Below are positions 22,633-25,232 of a stretch of 25,232 bases of DNA, one piece after another (position 1 is the first letter of the stretch; each line of letters starts with the position of its first letter). The stretch lies in IMG/VR virus record IMGVR_UViG_3300029797_000110, positions 1 through 25,232 of that record. One strand, 5' to 3'. Origin of the DNA: a virus. The notes beneath the pieces were generated by a model. That model was given only the letters and a program-made list of their open reading frames with translations, was not told the DNA's origin and did not search any database. The translations under genes and the position numbers were made by a program.

Positions 22633-23766
22633 TTACAGGCTTAATTTCACTGTAATTTCCTCAATACTTTTTATATATTCGGGTTTTTTCTTTACAGGTT
22701 CGTAATATTTTTTAAGGTTACGTTTCCAATCCCTCCTGGTCTCGGGTTTTTCAGCAACTAAATCTACTGCATCAAGGCACTCTTGGAGTCCCCAGACGGA
22801 AGTAACATTTCGTAGAAGGTACTTTAATAAAAATCCTCTGTCATTTTGCCTCCTCGCTTGTCTCAAAGCTACAGCTTGCCATTTTGCCCTCTGTTCTTTT
22901 TTATCTCTGAGGTGTTCTTTTTCTAATCCAGTTTCATTTATGACAGAGTAAAATATTTCTTCCATGAATGTATCCATACACTCAGAAAACTCTTTTAAAG
23001 TAGTTTCCTTTGGTATAAATCTATATAAAGCATCTTTTTTTAAGGTTATTTCTGCCCTGATCATAGATTTATATTTTCTAGTCATTTCTCTAAGGTCTGA
23101 CTTAGTGAGTTTTTTTAAAAAATCTTCATTTTTATATTTTTTTAAGAATACTTCTAAAGATTTATCGTATAATTTTAGGTTTTTATTTTTTGTCCCAAAT
23201 TTAAAAGTTGTTAAATTTTTTAACTCTTCATGCTTGAATGTAGACCTCTTAAAATGCCCTCTAATAATACTTTTTTTAGCCTCTTCTAAAGGTTTTTCAT
23301 AGTCTGAAAATGTCTTTTCTAACATCAAATACCTATTGAGTTCAGCCATGTGAAGATTACATTCAGATAAATCAATATCAATCCCGTAAGTTTTAAGATG
23401 CTCCTCCAATTTATCCAAAGCATTATTAAAATCTTCCTTAGAAGTTATACTGTTTATATTTTCTTCCCATAAAATTTTGGGCAAATTAACTTCCAAGTGG
23501 CAATACCAAATGTTTTTTATCTTCTTAGTTATAAAAACATTTATTAATTGGTCACTTATGACATTTTTTTTATTGATATCAAAAGGGGCCTTTTTAATAG
23601 CTTTTTTTGGTATAGAAAACTTTACTTTATCTAACCCTATCGAGGTTTTTAAATTATGAGACAACTTCTTATTTGGACTTTTAAGTTTCTGAAGTTCTTT
23701 GTTGTAAACTTTTGTCTGAATACTCAGGTACTCTTTGCTTAATATGTCTGCAATGTCCATCTTCAC
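22633..23766 (-). CDS. Gene II/X-like (filamentous phage/plasmid) replication initiator
   Basis: About 377 aa from GTG at 23766 (AGAGG ten bases upstream; ATG at 23760 is an alternative). The pattern fits the gene II/X rolling-circle initiator family: IGLDKVKFSIP near the N-terminus, HLEVNLPKILW then LDKLEEHLKTYGIDID, then TFKFGTKNKNLKLYDKSLEV and MIRAEITLKKDA. These nick a replication origin and start single-stranded replication (family knowledge). The C-terminal ~100 residues are basic with VALRQARRQNDRG. It is not a normal part of a myovirus head module. GC is very low in its middle (23101-23160 is 10/60 G or C by my count). Catalytic Tyr not proven. Confidence 0.65.
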   Translation of the reverse strand: MKMDIADILSKEYLSIQTKVYNKELQKLKSPNKKLSHNLKTSIGLDKVKFSIPKKAIKKAPFDINKKNVISDQLINVFITKKIKNIWYCHLEVNLPKILWEENINSITSKEDFNNALDKLEEHLKTYGIDIDLSECNLHMAELNRYLMLEKTFSDYEKPLEEAKKSIIRGHFKRSTFKHEELKNLTTFKFGTKNKNLKLYDKSLEVFLKKYKNEDFLKKLTKSDLREMTRKYKSMIRAEITLKKDALYRFIPKETTLKEFSECMDTFMEEIFYSVINETGLEKEHLRDKKEQRAKWQAVALRQARRQNDRGFLLKYLLRNVTSVWGLQECLDAVDLVAEKPETRRDWKRNLKKYYEPVKKKPEYIKSIEEITVKLSL

Positions 23767-23804
23767 ATAACTTTTCACCTCTTTCTGTTAGTTTCACTTA
23801 AAAA

Positions 23805-23843
23805 CTTCACTGAGCCGTCAGGGGAGGCGACAACTCAGTGAAG
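23805..23843 (-). terminator. Hairpin with U-run: terminator, attenuator or origin candidate
   Basis: CTTCACTGAG and CTCAGTGAAG form a perfect 10-bp stem around a 19-nt loop that can extend by GTC/GAC. On the minus strand it is followed by TTTTT (23804-23800), so it can terminate transcription running from the antirepressor towards the rep-like gene. It is 39 bp before the rep-like start. It overlaps a second hairpin (next entry). The position also suits a rolling-circle replication origin, since such origins often lie next to the initiator gene. Confidence 0.6.
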
Positions 23844-23856
23844 GCATTAAGCCTTC
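23840..23856 (-). promoter_or_regulatory. Alternative hairpin overlapping the terminator arm
   Basis: GAAGGC and GCCTTC pair around the loop TTAAT (minus strand). The 3' arm shares GAAG/CTTC bases with the first arm of the larger hairpin, so only one of the two can form at a time. This is the geometry of a terminator/anti-terminator attenuator, or of stacked origin hairpins. Which one is not settled by sequence. Confidence 0.5.
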
Positions 23857-23900
23857 ATGGTTCGTGTTGCTATATATAATTAATTTAAAGGAGGGCCTGT

Positions 23901-24572
23901 TTATACCGCTACCAGCTTGTTTATATAATCAACGCCCTTTTGAAATACCACGGTTTTTATGTTGATATTTGTTGTTCCATCGGGCTTGGTAAACTTCGAC
24001 TCTATACATCTGAAATACCCACGGTCTATGTATTCCTGGTAAGGTAAATTATTATACTGTAATACTTTTTTATCTCTTAAAATTTTGAAAAGTGTATTTC
24101 TTCCAATGCCTTTATTTATAACCTTTGCAACAGTCCCTATATCTATAGTTGCTTTACTTTCGATAATCTCATCATAAAATTCTTCTTTCGGCTTCATTTC
24201 AAGCACTTTTTTATGTTGTTGTTCAATTATTTCCTGTTGTTCTGCCGCTAGGAGTAAGGCTTCTCTGAAATTCTGAGGTACTTTTGATTTTTCTTCAAGC
24301 TGATTCATTCTCTGAATGAGTGCATATCTGATTTTTGCATCATACCTGGCTCCAAGTTGGAGGACTCCGTCTTTTGTCAAGCTGTACATAGGTTGTTCTT
24401 TGTTTTGAGAGTTGATGTACGAGGACAACGCAAAAATGCTCAGTCCTATTTCGCTCCCAAGTTTGTTGATCTCATCTTTGATATCTCTCATTATATCTGC
24501 ATGTCTTTTCCCTGTGATCTCTGCCACTTCCAAACTTGTTAGTCCACTGTTTTCAATTTTTACTAGACTCAT
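23901..24572 (-). CDS. Rha/KilAC-type phage antirepressor
   Basis: 223 aa, ATG with GGAGGG five bases upstream. Residues 8-95 are a Rha-type DNA-binding regulator domain (LTSLEVAEITGKRHADIMRD, MYSLTKDGVLQLGARY). Residues about 100-125 are a linker helix (LLLAAEQQEIIEQQHKKV). Residues about 130-220 resemble a KilAC/ANT-type domain (EEFYDEIIESKATIDIGTVA, then GRNTLFKILRDKKVL). Such proteins inactivate phage repressors or act as transcription regulators in the lytic switch. Two tandem hairpin repeats lie in its leader. It is separated from upstream genes by a strong terminator. Confidence 0.85.
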   Translation of the reverse strand: MSLVKIENSGLTSLEVAEITGKRHADIMRDIKDEINKLGSEIGLSIFALSSYINSQNKEQPMYSLTKDGVLQLGARYDAKIRYALIQRMNQLEEKSKVPQNFREALLLAAEQQEIIEQQHKKVLEMKPKEEFYDEIIESKATIDIGTVAKVINKGIGRNTLFKILRDKKVLQYNNLPYQEYIDRGYFRCIESKFTKPDGTTNINIKTVVFQKGVDYINKLVAV

Positions 24573-24601
24573 TTTATCCCTCCATATTATTTTTTTAGAA
24601 G

Positions 24602-24658
24602 GTAGGGTGCCCCATCACACCCGGTTTATCTGAATGTAGGGTGTCCCATCACACCCGG
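24602..24658 (-). repeat. Two tandem 23-bp repeats, each an inverted-repeat hairpin
   Basis: Copies at 24602-24624 and 24636-24658 (period 34 bp) differ by one base. On the minus strand each has GGGTGT, loop GATGGG, and a pairing arm ACACCC (second copy) or GCACCC (first copy, G-U). They lie 30-86 bp upstream of the antirepressor start, so they could be operator pairs for a dimeric repressor or RNA hairpins in its leader. Two copies are too few to be a CRISPR. Confidence 0.75.
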
Positions 24659-24692
24659 GTTATAACTTTGTGAAAGCGATTTAAAATAAAAA

Positions 24693-24757
24693 AAGATGGA
24701 GTTTATCTCAAAATAAAGACACTTTTAAAATGTCTCGATTGAGATAAACACCATCTT
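24693..24757 (-). terminator. Very long hairpin terminator upstream of the antirepressor
   Basis: AAGATGG-A-GTTTATCTCAA and TTGAGATAAAC-A-CCATCTT form a 19-bp stem with one A-A mismatch. The loop of about 27 nt carries a further AGACA/TGTCT stem. On the minus strand it is followed by TTTTTTTATTTT. It would stop transcription entering the antirepressor region from the right. The stem is far longer than a usual terminator, so a small RNA or dual-strand terminator is possible. Confidence 0.75.
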
Positions 24758-24848
24758 CTTTAAGATCGCCATGTTTAATCTTCTATTTTATTGGAGCTGC
24801 AAGATCCCACCTTATAGGTCGCCAGATTACTTGCCAGCCTTAATCTTT
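24758..24848 (-). other. Structured 91-bp spacer without a gene
   Basis: The minus strand has GCTGGCAAG...CTTGCAGC (8 bp with one bulge) enclosing ACCT-ATA-AGGT. A 15-codon frame from ATG at 24772 has no ribosome site. With the adjacent long hairpin, it may be part of a leader or small RNA. I see no other gene. Confidence 0.35.
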
Positions 24849-24965
24849 TTAGTCTTCTATTTCAATAATGAGCTTTGTTATTTTGCCTTGGGAGTCTTTC
24901 CTAACTCTTACCCAGCAGTCTTTTGCCTGTTCTAATTTTGATATCCTTCTCTTATGGTCTTTCAT
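24849..24965 (-). CDS. Small 38-aa protein, unknown function
   Basis: ATG at 24965, with GGGGGGAG five bases upstream, ends at TAA 24849. It is basic at the N-terminus (KDHKRRISKLEQAKD) and acidic at the end (LIIEIED), with CWVRVRKD in the middle. Good promoters and a ribosome site support it. It precedes the long hairpin terminator, so it is a short transcript of its own. No family recognised. An anti-repressor or regulator role is possible but not shown. Confidence 0.5.
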   Translation of the reverse strand: MKDHKRRISKLEQAKDCWVRVRKDSQGKITKLIIEIED

Positions 24966-24998
24966 ATACTCCCCCCTATTGTTTCAAATTTCAGTAAA

Positions 24999-25027
24999 TA
25001 TATACTAAAGCATCTTTTTGCTTTCAA
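24999..25027 (-). promoter_or_regulatory. Promoter candidate P1 for the 38-aa gene
   Basis: TTGAAA (25022-25027) and TATATA (24999-25004) on the minus strand, spaced 17 bp. The predicted start is about 25-30 bp before the ATG. Confidence 0.55.
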
Positions 25028-25031
25028 GAAA

Positions 25032-25059
25032 ATATTAGCATATTTTTTTTAAAAGTCAA
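25032..25059 (-). promoter_or_regulatory. Promoter candidate P2 for the 38-aa gene
   Basis: TTGACT (25054-25059) and TAATAT (25032-25037) on the minus strand, spaced 16 bp and lying just upstream of P1. Two close promoters suggest regulated or constitutive early expression. The DNA from 25060 to 25232 is AT-rich, with no gene I can support. Confidence 0.55.
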
Positions 25060-25232
25060 TTAAATATTTTTTCAGAGTGTCATTTAATTCCTAGGATTTT
25101 AATTACACTTTTTTTGATAAGAACTCAATAAAAATAGGGCTTACAAAAGAGTAGGATTTTATAATTATTTTTTTAAAAAAAATATTTTTCCAGACTCTAT
25201 TTGATTAACGTGAGAAGCTGCATAAGCTTTGT

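Larger units (their letters stand above)
826..25232. mobile_element. Contractile-tailed prophage, one end missing
   Basis: All genes from 941 to the right edge are on the minus strand and form packaging, head, tail and lysis modules in canonical tailed-phage order. Sheath, gp25-like, J-like and spike proteins indicate a contractile tail. The left boundary is set at the end of the tRNA-Thr terminator; the exact attL core is not determined and could lie within the tRNA 3' end. The right boundary, integrase and repressor are outside the window. All structural reading frames appear intact, so a functional or recently functional prophage is plausible. Confidence 0.9.

Noticed and set aside
23758-23764. 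ATG immediately followed by TGA near the rep-like start
   Set aside because: It is out of frame with the gene and codes for nothing. The GTG at 23766 or the ATG at 23760 is the likelier start.
24602-24658. Possible short CRISPR array
   Set aside because: Only two repeats with an 11-bp gap and internal pairing; no cas genes and no spacer-length intervals.
24728-24772. 15-codon frame on the minus strand starting ATG 24772
   Set aside because: No ribosome site, and it overlaps the arm of a long terminator hairpin.
25060-25232. Search for integrase or repressor genes at the right end
   Set aside because: The region is AT-rich with short open frames only; no such gene can be supported inside the window.

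Overview
The window is a low-GC bacterial chromosome segment that runs into a prophage. The left ~0.8 kb is host DNA: the 3' end of a malic enzyme gene with its terminator, then a tRNA-Thr(GGU) gene with its own promoter and terminator. From about 0.83 kb to the right edge the DNA is a tailed prophage with a contractile tail (myovirus morphology), all on the minus strand. AT-rich DNA, AGA/ATA-rich codons, strong AGGAGG ribosome sites and frequent TTG/GTG starts suggest a Fusobacteriota or low-GC Firmicutes host. I cannot fix the genus from sequence alone. The integrase, CI-type repressor and the other prophage end are not visible and presumably lie to the right.

In the direction of transcription (right to left), the layout begins with tandem promoters, a 38-aa ORF, a very long hairpin terminator and two tandem hairpin repeats. 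A Rha/KilAC-type antirepressor follows, then a double-hairpin element and an unexpected filamentous-phage/plasmid-type (gene II/X) rolling-circle replication initiator. An intergenic region with a candidate late promoter leads into the packaging and head module: TerS, TerL, three small ORFs (one very Cys-rich), portal, a 32-aa membrane peptide, a MuF-like head protein, a coiled-coil protein, and a fused prohead protease-scaffold-major capsid protein.

The connector and tail module is next: connector, neck and terminator proteins, sheath, tube, tail assembly chaperone with a -1 frameshift extension, tape measure, a Dit-like protein, plug, hub, spike, gp25-like, J-like and I-like baseplate proteins. 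Two fibre-like proteins share a duplicated 74-aa module and are followed by an accessory fibre-associated protein. The lysis end has a DUF1353 protein, a GH24 endolysin and two holin-like membrane proteins, closed by a terminator next to tRNA-Thr, the probable attachment site.

Items most worth a second look: (1) the gene II/X initiator with a nearby hairpin inside a dsDNA myovirus; (2) a strong enrichment of AGGCCC/GGGCCT (about 42 copies by eye, against 3-4 expected) in all codon phases and both orientations; (3) an internal ribosome site that should make the capsid separately from the protease fusion; (4) the hidden frameshift ORF in the tail chaperone; (5) tandem hairpin repeats and mutually exclusive hairpins around the antirepressor; (6) small overlooked ORFs. 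All counts were made by eye and no database search was run.
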